The position numbers were made by a program, and so were the translations under genes. The notes beneath the pieces were generated by a model. That model saw only the letters and a program-made list of their open reading frames with translations. It ran no database searches and was not told the DNA's origin. Below, piece by piece: positions 36,660-45,937 of a stretch of DNA of 64,000 bases. Every line of letters starts with the position of its first letter. The first letter of the stretch is position 1. Source of the DNA: an uncultured Collinsella sp. (GTDB lineage: Bacteria; Actinomycetota; Coriobacteriia; Coriobacteriales; Coriobacteriaceae); NCBI GenBank assembly GCA_900544095.1, contig UQTV01000007.1:1-64000 (forward strand), read 5' to 3'.

Positions 36660-37478
36660 CTACTCGTAATCGTTCAGAATGTCGCCGAGCGGGTCACCGG
36701 AGCCACCGCCCATGCCGCCACCCTGCTTGGCCAGATCCTTAAGGCCAAGGTAGATGAGGGCAAGGGAGATGCCGATGAGGCCAAGGGCGATCAGCGTGAG
36801 CTGAGGGATGGCAGCAAGGACAAAGCCGAGGATGAAGAACGGCCAGGTCTCCTTGGTGGCCATCATGTTGATGACCATGGCGTAACCGACGGAAGCGACC
36901 ATGCCGCCGCCGACAGCCATGCCGCCGGACAGCCAATCGGGCATAGCGTTAAGCGCGTTGGTAACGGCCTCGGCCGGGATGATGCACAGAAGTACTGCCG
37001 GGATGGCGATACGAACACCCTGCATGAGGATGCCGGCGTACTGCCAACGCTCGATGCCGGCGAAGTCGCCCTTCTCGGCGCAGGCGTCCATGGCGTGAAC
37101 CATAGCGGTAGCCAGGGTACGGCAGATCATGGTCAGGAACAGACCAGCGACCGACAGCGGGACGGCGACGGCGATGGCGGCGGTAACGGCCTTGGCCGAA
37201 TCGGTGGCGCCACCGTTGAGGGCGAGCACCATGATGATCGAAGAAGCGACCGAGGCCAGAGCGGCGTCAGGCGCGACGGCGGCGCCGACGTTAGCCCAGC
37301 CAAGGGCCATCATCTGGAGCGAACCGCCCAGGAGGATGCCCTCCTGAAGGTGACCGGTTACGAGACCGATAAGCGTGCATGCCACGAGCGGCTGATGGAA
37401 CTGGAACTCATCCAGAATGCCTTCCATACCGGCAAGCAACGCGACAATCGCAACAAGCAGAATAGTGATTGCAGACAT
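36660..37478 (-). CDS. manY: PTS mannose-family EIIC component
   Basis: The 272-residue sugar channel part. It starts MSAITILLVAIVALLAGMEG and has the EIIC pattern QFHQPLVACTLIGLVTGHLQEGILLGGSLQMMALGWANVGAA only in short pieces checked here (GHLQEGILLGGSLQMM, ANVGAAVAPDAALAS). Many membrane helices cover the chain. It ends in a Gly-rich tail and LNDYE. It is 18 bases downstream of EIIAB and 16 upstream of EIID. Confidence 0.95.
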   Translation of the reverse strand: MSAITILLVAIVALLAGMEGILDEFQFHQPLVACTLIGLVTGHLQEGILLGGSLQMMALGWANVGAAVAPDAALASVASSIIMVLALNGGATDSAKAVTAAIAVAVPLSVAGLFLTMICRTLATAMVHAMDACAEKGDFAGIERWQYAGILMQGVRIAIPAVLLCIIPAEAVTNALNAMPDWLSGGMAVGGGMVASVGYAMVINMMATKETWPFFILGFVLAAIPQLTLIALGLIGISLALIYLGLKDLAKQGGGMGGGSGDPLGDILNDYE

Positions 37479-37496
37479 GTATCGGACCCTCCTTTA

Positions 37497-38486
37497 CTAT
37501 GCTTGAGCGGCCAGTTCGGCCTTAGCTTTCTTCAACATGGCGTCGAGATCCTCGGAGGAATCCGAAGGAACCTTGCGGACCTCGAACTTGACGCCCTTGG
37601 CCTTGAGAGCCTCGATGGTCTTGACATCGTCATCGCCCATAGCGACAGCGTTAGTGACGACGACCTTGCCCTTGGAGTGGGCCATGGAACCGATGTTGGC
37701 TTCCTTGATGTCGACGCCGGCCTCGATGGCCCTGAGCAGATCCTGCGGGTTCTCGAACAGCAGCATCGCCTTGGTGTCGCCAAAGCGCGTGTCCTTGACG
37801 ACCTCGGCCATCTTCTTGATAGGCACGACGTTGGCGTGGACTCCCGGAGGGGCAGCCTGCTCGATCATGGTCTTGCGGAGCTCGTCGTGAGCAACGCCGT
37901 CGGAGACCACGATGATGCGGTTGGGGTTGATCTGCTTGGTCCACGTGGTGGCCACCTGACCATGCAGCAGGCGCGTGTCGATACGGACGTGGGCGATCTT
38001 GATGTGCCCGTCGCCGATCACCGTTCCCGGAGGAATGGCACCCGCAGGAGCAGCGGCGGCCGCAGCCGGCTTCTTCTCCTCGGGCTCCAGAGACTCGGGC
38101 TTGACGCGCACGCCGGCCTTAGCCTCAGTCACGAGATGTTTTGCGATCGCATGTGCAGTGTTCTTTGCGTCAAAGCGCTGCGAATATGCCTCGATGAGCA
38201 TAGGCAGGTTGACACCGGTGACGATAGCCCAGGAATCGTGGCCCTCGATGAGCCCGCTGATCTGGTTGAACGGCGTGCCGCCCCACAGATCAACGAGGAA
38301 GAGCACCTGCTCCTGGTCCTCGAAGGAAGCGATTGCCTCCTCGACCTTGGCACGGAAGTCGTCGGGGCCCATGCTCGGCTCGAGCGAGACCACGGCAACA
38401 GACGGCTGATCGCCAAAGACCATCGAGCCCGTCTGCTTGATTCCAGCCGCCAAGTCACCATGGCTAGCAAGAACAATACTTACCAT
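37497..38486 (-). CDS. manX: PTS mannose-family EIIAB component
   Basis: The cytoplasmic phosphate-carrying component, 329 residues. The EIIA domain (1-130) has the phosphorylated His in ASHGDLA (H9) and DLWGGTPFNQ. An Ala/Pro linker (about 140-155) leads to the EIIB domain with IDTRLLHGQVATTW (His about 175). It takes phosphate from HPr and passes it to the sugar. The ATG at 38484-38486 has AGGAGG at 7 bases. It is the first gene of the operon EIIAB-EIIC-EIID-DUF956. Confidence 0.95.
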   Translation of the reverse strand: MVSIVLASHGDLAAGIKQTGSMVFGDQPSVAVVSLEPSMGPDDFRAKVEEAIASFEDQEQVLFLVDLWGGTPFNQISGLIEGHDSWAIVTGVNLPMLIEAYSQRFDAKNTAHAIAKHLVTEAKAGVRVKPESLEPEEKKPAAAAAAPAGAIPPGTVIGDGHIKIAHVRIDTRLLHGQVATTWTKQINPNRIIVVSDGVAHDELRKTMIEQAAPPGVHANVVPIKKMAEVVKDTRFGDTKAMLLFENPQDLLRAIEAGVDIKEANIGSMAHSKGKVVVTNAVAMGDDDVKTIEALKAKGVKFEVRKVPSDSSEDLDAMLKKAKAELAAQA

Positions 38487-38803
38487 CACATAACCTCCTT
38501 TTTGTCTACGTAATTCCTACACGACAGTTATGGAGTATAGCTGCAAATACAGCAGAATTGTTTGAAAAACTGCAAAAGGTAGCATTATTTGTTTAACCGT
38601 CTTGTTTTGTTACAAGCTGATTACATTCCAGTATTTTGGCTGATTTGCTGCTGAGGATTGATAGCTGATCTATTTACATGACCGAATTGAGCACGCTGTT
38701 CATTATTGCCGGTTTTAAACAGACACAAATGTGCTCGCGTTGAGGCTATTTCGTTTAAACAGATGGTGCTTGACTAATGGTAAGAAATATGCTCTAGCAA
38801 AGT
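38487..38803 (-). promoter_or_regulatory. AT-rich promoter region of the PTS operon
   Basis: About 317 bases, clearly more AT-rich than its surroundings. TATACT on the minus strand at about 38531-38536 is a possible -10. Two copies of TTTAAACAGA lie about 40 bp apart (near 38714 and 38755) and a GCTGCAAATACAGC dyad at about 38539-38552, any of which may be operators. No sigma-54 type -24/-12 element, common for mannose PTS operons in Firmicutes, is seen. Confidence 0.4.
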
Positions 38804-38857
38804 AGTCGTTAGGGACGTTCTTTAATGACTAGTCGTTTAAGAACGTCCCCAACGACT
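38804..38857 (-). terminator. Palindrome at the 3' end of hypA
   Basis: AGTCGTTAGGGACGTTCTTTAA (38804-38825) pairs with 38836-38857 with minor mismatch, 3 bases after the hypA stop. It holds a GGGACGTTC/GAACGTCCCC core like other gene-end palindromes in this window. Confidence 0.65.
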
Positions 38858-38860
38858 AAG

Positions 38861-39289
38861 TTAGGCGATGTGGAGGGGGTTGGCGGCGTCGACGGCATCG
38901 GGGGCATCGGATAGGCCGTCGGGGGCAGCGTCTGTCGGGTCCTCGTCGGGGGTCTCGATCTGCTTGATCATGACCTCCTGGCCCTGCAGCAGATAGGTCT
39001 CGCCGCTACCGCAATGGGGGCAGGTCTTGCCGTGCTCGACCGTCGCGTAGTCGCAGCCGCACGCCTCGCAATGCGTCACGGCCTCGACAGGCTCCACAAT
39101 AAGCTCCGCGCCCTGCGTGATAGGCTTTTTATCTGCCGCCCAGCGCCAAGCATCAAGCAGCAGATCGGGAACGACGCCCGAGACCTCGCCCAGGAGCAGC
39201 GTCACGCTCGAAACGCGACTCACGCCATTGGCGCGCGCCACATTCTCGACATCGCGAATGATGTGATAGACGATTCCTAATTCATGCAC
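38861..39289 (-). CDS. hypA: Hydrogenase maturation nickel protein HypA
   Basis: HypA delivers nickel to [NiFe] hydrogenase. The 142 residues start MHELGIVYHIIRDVENVA (the His2 nickel ligand is present) and carry the zinc site CEACG...CPHCGS (about 74-96). The last 30 residues are an acidic Asp/Ala/Pro extension beyond the usual 115-residue length. No other hyp or hydrogenase gene lies nearby, so it works with loci elsewhere or in another nickel pathway. Confidence 0.9.
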   Translation of the reverse strand: MHELGIVYHIIRDVENVARANGVSRVSSVTLLLGEVSGVVPDLLLDAWRWAADKKPITQGAELIVEPVEAVTHCEACGCDYATVEHGKTCPHCGSGETYLLQGQEVMIKQIETPDEDPTDAAPDGLSDAPDAVDAANPLHIA

Positions 39290-39479
39290 TTTTTCTTCCG
39301 CCGTTCTAACGAACGGCGGTCGACTTGACGCTGCGCGAGCCCCAGACGGACGATCTGCCTTTCAATCGTCGGGCATGGGCAAAAGCCCTATGCCCTCCTC
39401 TTTCAAGGCACCTCGCCACGCCTGGGACTCGCTCGCTGTCCAACCGTTCTCTACGCCGTTCTCTTGTTTGTTGCGTTTT

Positions 39480-42257
39480 TTATTTCTTCCCAAATTTGAT
39501 TTTGATCGCACGCTTCAAAGCGTACTTGCCGAGGCTGGGGAGCTTTTGCTCGTATTTGACCATCGTGGAGCACTCGGGGCGGTCGCGATCCAGATGGATG
39601 GCGTCAAACGCGCACTTGGTGGTGCACAGGCCGCAGCCGATGCACTTGTTGGGGTCGACGATCGAGGCACCGCAGCCCAAGCAGCGAGCGGTCTCGGCGC
39701 GCACCTGCTCCTCGGTAAAGGTCTCGACGTACTCGCTAAAGGGCGCAGCCTTCTCGCGCTCGCGGTCGACACGTGCCACCTCGCGGCTTGCGTTGTCATA
39801 GCTCTCAATCACAACATCGTCGCGGTCAAGCGCGGTGTAGCGGCGCTGGTTGCGGCCGATGGTGAGCGTGGAGCCCGGCTGCACAAAGCGATGGATGGAC
39901 ACGGCGGCCTCGTGACCGGCGGCGATGGCGTCGATAGCAAAGCTGGGACCGGTGTAGACGTCGCCGCCCACAAAGATGTCGGGCTCGGCGGTCTGGTACG
40001 TCTGCGGATCGGCAAGGGCACCCTGGCTGCGGCCGAGCTCCACCTTGGAGCCAGCCAGCAGGTCGCCCCACACAATGGACTGGCCAATCGACATGACGAC
40101 ACGGTCGGCATCGACACGGCGCAAGTCGTTCTCGTCATACTCGGGCGCAAAACGGCCCTCGTCGTCAAAGACACGCGTGCAGCGCTTAAAGGTGATACCG
40201 CACACACGACCGGCCTCGTCCAGGTGAATCTCCTTGGGGCCCCAGCCGCAGCTAATGTGCGCGCCGTCCTCAATGGCCTCGCGACGCTCCTCCTCGCTGG
40301 CAGGCATCTTGACCTCGCTCTCCAGGCAGAACATCTCAACGTGCTCGGAACCCAGACGGCAGGCGTTGCGCGCGACATCGATGGCCACGTTGCCGCCGCC
40401 CACCACGATGGTGCGCCCGGGCAGCGCGTCGATCTTGCCGCTGTTGACCTCGCGCAAAAAGTCGACGGCCACGGTCACGTCCTCGGCATCCTCGCCCGGA
40501 ATACCGGCAAGGCGGCCACCCTGGCAGCCAATGGCCACGTAAAAGGCTTTAAAGCCCTGCGCGCGAAGCTCGTCGAGCGTCACATCGCGACCGACCTCCA
40601 CGCCATAGCGGAACTCGGCGCCCATCAGGCGAATGACCTCGACCTCGGCCTCGATAACGTCCTTCTGCAGCTTAAAGCTGGGAATGCCGTAGGTGAGCAT
40701 GCCGCCCGGGCGCTCGTTTTTCTCGAACACGACGGGCTTGTAGCCCTTCTCGGCCAGATAGAAGGCGCAGGACAGACCGGCCGGACCGGCGCCGATGATG
40801 GCGATCTTCTGGTCGAAGCCGCCGGCACGCGTCGGGGTCACCACAGGTGGGACATAGCGAGTCGCGGCATCCAGATCGCGCTGGGCGATAAACTTCTTGA
40901 CCTCGTCGATGGCCACGGCCTCGTCCACGCGACCGCGGGTGCAGGCATCCTCACAGCGGCGGTTGCACACACGGCCGCAGATAGCGGGCAACGGGTTCTC
41001 GCGCTTGATGAGCGCCAACGCCTCGTCATAGCGGCCCTGCGCCGCGAGCTTCAAATAGCCCTGAACGGCAACGTGCGCGGGGCAGGCCGTCTTGCAGGGA
41101 GCGGTGCCGGACTCATGCGTCTCGATACGGTTGTCGTTGCGGTAGTTGGGCGACCACTTGGTGTGGTCCCACTTGGTGGCATCGGGCAGCTCCTGGCGCG
41201 GATACTCGGGCACCTGTCCGCCAGCCTTTTTGCTACAGAGCTTCTGGCCCAGTTTGGCGGCGCCGGCCGGACACACCTCAACGCAGCGACCGCAGGCCAC
41301 GCACTTGTCCTTCTCGACCTTGGCGACGTAGGCCGAGCGCGACAGGTTGGGCGTGTTGAACAGCTGCGAAGTGCGCAGGGCGTAGCACACGTTGACGTTG
41401 CAGTTGCAGATGGCGAAGATTTTGTTCTCACCGTCGATGTTGGTGATCTGGTGCACAAAGCCGTTGTCCTCGGCCTGGCGCAGGATGTCGTAGACCTCCT
41501 CGCGCGTCACATAATGGCCGCGGTCGGTCTCGACCACGTAGTCGGCCATATCGCCCACGGCGATGCACCAATCGGCCGGGTCGTCGGCGCAGCCCTCTCC
41601 CATCACGCGACGGCTCGCGCGGCAGCTGCAGGTGCTAGCGGCATACTTACCTTCGTATTTGTCGAGCCAATGCTCGATATGCTCGATCGGCACCGAGGTG
41701 CTCGCGGCATCGATGGCCTTCTCGACCGGAATGACATGCATGCCGATGCCGGCACCGCCGGGCGGCACCATCGGCGTGGCCTTGGACAGCGGTCCCTTGG
41801 ACGCCTGCTCAAAGAACTTGGCATAGACCGGATGCTCCTCGAGCTGGCTCACGCGCATGTTGAGGAACTCGGCGGAACCCGGCACCAGCATGGGCAGCAC
41901 CCACTGCTTGGCGCGCTCGGGGTTTTCCCAGTTGTACTCGAGCAGACCCGTGTAGCTCATGTCGTCGAGCATTTTTTCGATATCGGCTTCGGGCATGCCG
42001 GTGAGCTTGACCATCTCGGACAGCGTATAGGGGCGGCGCATCTTCATCTTGCAGAGCACTTCGGCCTGCTCGTCGGTTGCGGCCTCGGCAAACGACCAGT
42101 ACTCGTAGCCCAGCAGCTCGTCGCGACGCAGCAGACGGTTGGTGCAGTGCTCGCACAGCTTGACGATTGCCTCGCGCGGATGCTCCGGCAGCGGCGGCAC
42201 AAACTCCACGCCGATATCGGGCTCGGTGTAACTAATCCCCGGTCCGTTGAGAATCAT
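39480..42257 (-). CDS. Large Fe-S flavoprotein, GltD/NfnB-like oxidoreductase
   Basis: A 925-residue cytoplasmic NAD(P)H-FAD oxidoreductase. The first 340 residues are an unusual domain with scattered Cys (CEHCTNRLL, CSCRASRRVMGEGC, CNCNVNVC). Next is one 4Fe-4S motif CVACGRCVEVCP, then the GltD-type Fe-S domain (CKTACPAHVAVQGYL, CGRVCNRRCEDACTRG), FAD site IIGAGPAGLSCAFYLAEKG, NAD(P) site VVGGGNVAIDVARNA and a C-terminal ferredoxin pair (CLGCGAS, CIGCGLCTTKC). The start is ATG 42257 with AAGGGA upstream. It faces a TetR gene across two operators, so it is probably switched on by a small molecule. Substrate unknown. Confidence 0.88.
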   Translation of the reverse strand: MILNGPGISYTEPDIGVEFVPPLPEHPREAIVKLCEHCTNRLLRRDELLGYEYWSFAEAATDEQAEVLCKMKMRRPYTLSEMVKLTGMPEADIEKMLDDMSYTGLLEYNWENPERAKQWVLPMLVPGSAEFLNMRVSQLEEHPVYAKFFEQASKGPLSKATPMVPPGGAGIGMHVIPVEKAIDAASTSVPIEHIEHWLDKYEGKYAASTCSCRASRRVMGEGCADDPADWCIAVGDMADYVVETDRGHYVTREEVYDILRQAEDNGFVHQITNIDGENKIFAICNCNVNVCYALRTSQLFNTPNLSRSAYVAKVEKDKCVACGRCVEVCPAGAAKLGQKLCSKKAGGQVPEYPRQELPDATKWDHTKWSPNYRNDNRIETHESGTAPCKTACPAHVAVQGYLKLAAQGRYDEALALIKRENPLPAICGRVCNRRCEDACTRGRVDEAVAIDEVKKFIAQRDLDAATRYVPPVVTPTRAGGFDQKIAIIGAGPAGLSCAFYLAEKGYKPVVFEKNERPGGMLTYGIPSFKLQKDVIEAEVEVIRLMGAEFRYGVEVGRDVTLDELRAQGFKAFYVAIGCQGGRLAGIPGEDAEDVTVAVDFLREVNSGKIDALPGRTIVVGGGNVAIDVARNACRLGSEHVEMFCLESEVKMPASEEERREAIEDGAHISCGWGPKEIHLDEAGRVCGITFKRCTRVFDDEGRFAPEYDENDLRRVDADRVVMSIGQSIVWGDLLAGSKVELGRSQGALADPQTYQTAEPDIFVGGDVYTGPSFAIDAIAAGHEAAVSIHRFVQPGSTLTIGRNQRRYTALDRDDVVIESYDNASREVARVDREREKAAPFSEYVETFTEEQVRAETARCLGCGASIVDPNKCIGCGLCTTKCAFDAIHLDRDRPECSTMVKYEQKLPSLGKYALKRAIKIKFGKK

Positions 42258-42349
42258 GGTTGTCCCTTCTCTTGCCGCAGCCCGACGAGGCCGCAGCGCC
42301 CCTCTTTTTTGCAGGCCGGGCATGCCCCCATGCCGTTCACCCGCCATTG

Positions 42350-42364
42350 TTGACATTGTGTCAA
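42350..42364. promoter_or_regulatory. TetR operator 1
   Basis: TTGACATTGTGTCAA: perfect 6-bp arms around 3 bases. It lies between the divergent oxidoreductase and TetR genes. Its centre is 23 bp from the second site. Confidence 0.75.
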
Positions 42365-42372
42365 AAATAGTA

Positions 42373-42387
42373 TTGACGAACCGTCAA
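42373..42387. promoter_or_regulatory. TetR operator 2
   Basis: TTGACGAACCGTCAA has the same design as operator 1 (TTGACR, 3 bases, YGTCAA). It lies 59 bases before the tetR-family start, so repression of both genes is likely. Confidence 0.75.
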
Positions 42388-42445
42388 CAATATTCAAGAC
42401 TGTTAGGCGAACGGTCCGGCAAAAGAGGATGAAAGGCGGCAAAAC

Positions 42446-43108
42446 ATGGGCGACAACACAGCAGATACCTCTGTGGTCGATGCCGTCCCCGCATCCGATA
42501 GCGCGGCAAAGCGTCTGACGGGCGACGAACGCCGTCGCGAGATCCTCGATGCCGTGCGCACCGTAAGCTCCGAGTTGGGCGTGTCCCACCTATCGGTATC
42601 GGCCGTGACCAAGCGAGCAGGCTGCACGCGTTCATTGTTCTACCACTACTTTGCCGATATGGACGCCGCCGTCACCGCTGTTATGGACGAGGCGATCGAC
42701 GGCTTTATCTCCGAGCTCGAGCAGTGGAACGCCGGCCGCACCGTCGGCGATATCGAGGGCGCGCTCGACACCGTCGCCCCGCTCTTTAAGCGCCTGGTCG
42801 CCAGCGGCCACGAGCTGCCGAGTACGCTCACCTCAAGCAGTGGCGCGCTCTACGGCGGCTTTTTGCACAACGTGGTCCAGCGTGTGGCGCAGTATATCTG
42901 CGACACCACCGTGGTGGATTTTGTCGCCCATCATGAGCTACGCATCGACCATGTCTACGAGACGTTCTACACCCTCATCATGGGGTTGTTGATGTATATC
43001 CGCACGCACCCCGATGTGCCCGACGAGACGGTCAAGGAAATCATCGCCTCGACACTCCACATCGAGGGCTATACCGCCAAGTATCCGGAGCGCAAGCCCC
43101 AGAACTGA
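42446..43108 (+). CDS. TetR-family transcriptional regulator
   Basis: A 220-residue repressor. The HTH lies at about 28-75 (RREILDAVRTVSSELGVSHL, SVSAVTKRAGCTRSLFYHYF), where LFYHYF is the family hallmark. The C-terminal ligand domain is helical and not assignable. It is divergent from the Fe-S flavoprotein and 63 bases upstream of a membrane-protein gene on its own strand. It probably controls all three through the two 15-bp dyads. The effector is unknown. Confidence 0.92.
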   Translation: MGDNTADTSVVDAVPASDSAAKRLTGDERRREILDAVRTVSSELGVSHLSVSAVTKRAGCTRSLFYHYFADMDAAVTAVMDEAIDGFISELEQWNAGRTVGDIEGALDTVAPLFKRLVASGHELPSTLTSSSGALYGGFLHNVVQRVAQYICDTTVVDFVAHHELRIDHVYETFYTLIMGLLMYIRTHPDVPDETVKEIIASTLHIEGYTAKYPERKPQN

Positions 43109-43171
43109 CGACATTTGGCCAAACTGCCCGCGATCGGAAGAGGGGCCGCGGGCGTGTGAAAAGAGAGCAGC

Positions 43172-44179
43172 ATGCTGTTCGATGTTTGGGGTAGCGATAC
43201 CCTCATCCACTGGGCCGGTTGGGCCATGGTCTTTATCGGCCTGATCGTGCTCAACGAGGTCGGCCGCCGCACCAAGCTGGGCGCGGCCATCATCTTTGGC
43301 GTGGCTCCGCTGGCCATGACCATCTACTGCGTCGCCATCGCCGTCGGCGTTTCGCAGGGTGCCGAGTGGGCGCTCACCAACCCTACCCATGTGTACCAGA
43401 ACAGCTGGTTCCACTACGCCAAGGTATACGCGGCGCTGGCCGGTTGCTGGGGCTTCATTGCCATTAAGTACCAGTGGGGCAAGATCGGCAAGGCGCATTG
43501 GTTCCGCGCGTGGCCGTTTGTGATCGTCGCCATCAACATCATGATCGCCGTCGTGTCCGACTTCGAGAGCGCCTATCACTTCTTTGTCCTGGGCGAGTCC
43601 ACCTGGGTCACCTCCGAAGGTGCTACGCAGTTGGCCGGCTGGAACAACGTGTTCAACGGCATCGCCGGTATCATCAACATCTTCTGCATGACCGGTTGGT
43701 GGAGCGTCTACGCCTCCGAGGACAAGACCGACATGCTGTGGCCCGACATGACCTGGGTCTACATCATCGCCTACGACATCTGGAACTTCTGCTACACCTA
43801 CAACTGCCTGCCCACCCACTCCTGGTTCTGCGGCTTTGCGCTGCTGCTGGCGCCCACCGTCGCCGCCTTTATCTGGAACAAGGGCGGCTGGATCCAGAAC
43901 CGCGCCTTTACGCTGGCTATTTGGTGCATGTTTGCCCAGGTGTTCCCCTACTTCCAGGAGGAGTCCATCTTTGTGACCCACTCCACGCTCGACCCCGGCG
44001 CCGCTACCGCGGTCTCGATCGCCGCACTGGTCGCCAACGTCGCCGCGATCATCTACATCGTCTACCGTGCCAAGAAGCTCGGCCGCAATCCCTACAAGCA
44101 GGACGTCTTTGAGGGCACCAGCGATTGGGAGAAGGCTACCGCTCGCCGCGCCAAGGTTGATTACGCGCACGCCGAGTAA
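43172..44179 (+). CDS. Polytopic membrane protein (possibly DUF5692)
   Basis: A 335-residue protein with about eight membrane helices and many Trp, Tyr and Phe residues. It starts MLFDVWGSDTLIHWAGWAMV, followed by a second helix around LGAAIIFGVAPLAMTIYCVA, and ends in a short charged tail. It resembles the DUF5692 membrane proteins of gut Coriobacteriia, but I cannot confirm this without a search. It follows the TetR gene, so it is likely part of the same regulon as the Fe-S flavoprotein. A transporter or an electron-carrier partner for that enzyme is the natural guess. GAGAG lies before the ATG. Confidence 0.7.
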   Translation: MLFDVWGSDTLIHWAGWAMVFIGLIVLNEVGRRTKLGAAIIFGVAPLAMTIYCVAIAVGVSQGAEWALTNPTHVYQNSWFHYAKVYAALAGCWGFIAIKYQWGKIGKAHWFRAWPFVIVAINIMIAVVSDFESAYHFFVLGESTWVTSEGATQLAGWNNVFNGIAGIINIFCMTGWWSVYASEDKTDMLWPDMTWVYIIAYDIWNFCYTYNCLPTHSWFCGFALLLAPTVAAFIWNKGGWIQNRAFTLAIWCMFAQVFPYFQEESIFVTHSTLDPGAATAVSIAALVANVAAIIYIVYRAKKLGRNPYKQDVFEGTSDWEKATARRAKVDYAHAE

Positions 44180-44250
44180 CATGCCCGGCGCAAACGCCGC
44201 TTGAATGTGAAGCAGCATAGCCGGCTCCGCGCAACTCAACGCATTGCAGA

Positions 44251-44290
44251 GCCCCCGGAATGTGATTCGTCCGCGTTCCGGGGGCCTTTT
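44251..44290 (+). terminator. Terminator of the TetR-membrane protein unit
   Basis: GCCCCCGGAA (44251-44260) pairs with TTCCGGGGGC (44276-44285), followed by CTTTT. Confidence 0.9.
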
Positions 44291-44411
44291 GCTGCCGCGA
44301 GGATGCGGCCGAACGATGCGCTCAGGTTAAATCGGATCTTATATTTCGTATGCGCTTTATATGGCTCCATTTTTGGGTACAGTGTTGAGCCGATATTGCA
44401 TTGGGGGATAT

Positions 44412-45893
44412 ATGAGCGATGAGACGTATGGCCGCGAGGATGCGGCCCAGGATGCGGAAGCATGTGCCGAAGCCCTGGAGAGCCTTGACCGGATCGCGCT
44501 AGACGAGCTCTCGTTTAGCGATTCGGTCGTCGACGCGCAAGACGAGGTGCACGAAGACACTGAGGACGAAGGCGGCGACGCCAAAGACGCTCCTGACGAA
44601 GCCGAAGAGGACGATAGCGAGGCCGACGACCAGACCGAATCCGACACGAGCGAGGAAACCATCTTGCTCGACAGCTTGCCGGCCGAAGATTCGCTGACCC
44701 GCGAGCTCCCTGGCTTAGGCTCTGCGCCTGCCGTGGACGAGACCATCGCCATGGGCGATATTCCCCTACCGTCCGTTCCTTCGGCACGCGAGGCCGAGGT
44801 TCGCCATCGCAAGATGTCGCCCAAGCGCCGCAATCTAATGGTCGCCGGCGCTGTGGCCGTTGCGCTTGTCGCCGGCGGCGCAGGCTACGCAGCCTGGAAC
44901 GGATACCGGCAAGAGCAGGCTGCCATCGCCGCCGCCAATGCCCACACGATGATGTCGGTGCAGATTGGCGTGCATGCCGCGGGGCTCGACTGTTCCACCG
45001 GCTCCAAGATTCCCGTACAAGTGAGTGGCCAGGATTCTGACGGATCCTCCGTGAGCGAAACACTCTATGTTGACGAGCACGGCCGTGGCATCAAACTGCT
45101 ACCCGGTGACTACACGCTCTCCATCGCTGCCTCCCCCATCGCGTCCGACGGCACCGTCTATACCGTGCCGACCACCAAGGCGCAGGTCACGATCAAGAGC
45201 GACGGACAGGACCTAAGCAGCCAGGCCGCCTTTAAGCTCAAGGTGCCTTCGGCCGACACGGTAACCGACGACCAGATCGATGCCGCCGCCAAATATGCCG
45301 AGGAGGGAGGCGCGAGCTCTGCCGCCACCGCCAAGGTGCTCCAGCAGGCGGCAACCGCGCGGCGCGACGCCGCCGTCAATGCCGTGAGCGCGCAAAAGGC
45401 ACAGGCGGCCCGTGATGCCGACGCCCGTCACAAGGCAACCGACCTCTACCAGCTCGATATCCCCGTCGAGTGGTACGGCAAGGTCGAGACTTGGCAAAAT
45501 GGCAGCACGCTATGCATCTATCTTGCCGGCGACAGCGATACGCCGATTGTGACGCTCGCCGCAGTGCGCGAGGGCGAGAGCTTTACGCCCGATGAGGGCG
45601 ATACGGTTTTGGGTGCGGCCAATCTAGGCAACGGTTATACCGTCTACGCCAGCGGCCCCGTCTATCCGTACGTGGTGCCCCAGACCATCAACGGACGGAC
45701 GCAGAATCCCGTGTCAACCTACCCCATGGACACGGCCATTGAGCTTGTCGAGCTCACGACCGGTAACCGCTACACCTATAGCCAGATCAAGAACGTACTG
45801 GTCGGCAAAGACGGCAAGGCAGACGCCGCGACCAAACTCGAGACCGACTACCTCGCCCAGATTCTCCTGCCGAGCATCAAGGCCCAGGACTAG
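44412..45893 (+). CDS. Membrane-anchored protein with acidic N-terminus
   Basis: A 493-residue protein I do not recognise. The first 130 residues are strongly acidic (many Asp/Glu) and cytoplasmic. A basic stretch and one membrane helix follow (LMVAGAVAVALVAGGAGYAAW, about 153-173). The outside part has a beta-rich domain with paired Cys region GLDCSTGSKIPVQVSGQ and DEHGRGIKLLPGDYTLSI, then an Ala-rich helix around 300-345 and a C-terminal domain. GGGGGA precedes the ATG at 44412; an earlier ATG at 44361 has no such site. Kinase substrates in this class often have such acidic tails, but no link is shown. Confidence 0.7.
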   Translation: MSDETYGREDAAQDAEACAEALESLDRIALDELSFSDSVVDAQDEVHEDTEDEGGDAKDAPDEAEEDDSEADDQTESDTSEETILLDSLPAEDSLTRELPGLGSAPAVDETIAMGDIPLPSVPSAREAEVRHRKMSPKRRNLMVAGAVAVALVAGGAGYAAWNGYRQEQAAIAAANAHTMMSVQIGVHAAGLDCSTGSKIPVQVSGQDSDGSSVSETLYVDEHGRGIKLLPGDYTLSIAASPIASDGTVYTVPTTKAQVTIKSDGQDLSSQAAFKLKVPSADTVTDDQIDAAAKYAEEGGASSAATAKVLQQAATARRDAAVNAVSAQKAQAARDADARHKATDLYQLDIPVEWYGKVETWQNGSTLCIYLAGDSDTPIVTLAAVREGESFTPDEGDTVLGAANLGNGYTVYASGPVYPYVVPQTINGRTQNPVSTYPMDTAIELVELTTGNRYTYSQIKNVLVGKDGKADAATKLETDYLAQILLPSIKAQD

Positions 45894-45937
45894 CGGACCA
45901 TGACACCTGAGTCCTGGCCTCGCAAATCCATAGACGA

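Noticed and set aside
38490..38800. Sigma-54 promoter for the mannose-family PTS operon
   Set aside because: No TGGCAC-N5-TTGC element on the minus strand, and no LevR/ManR-type activator gene in the window.
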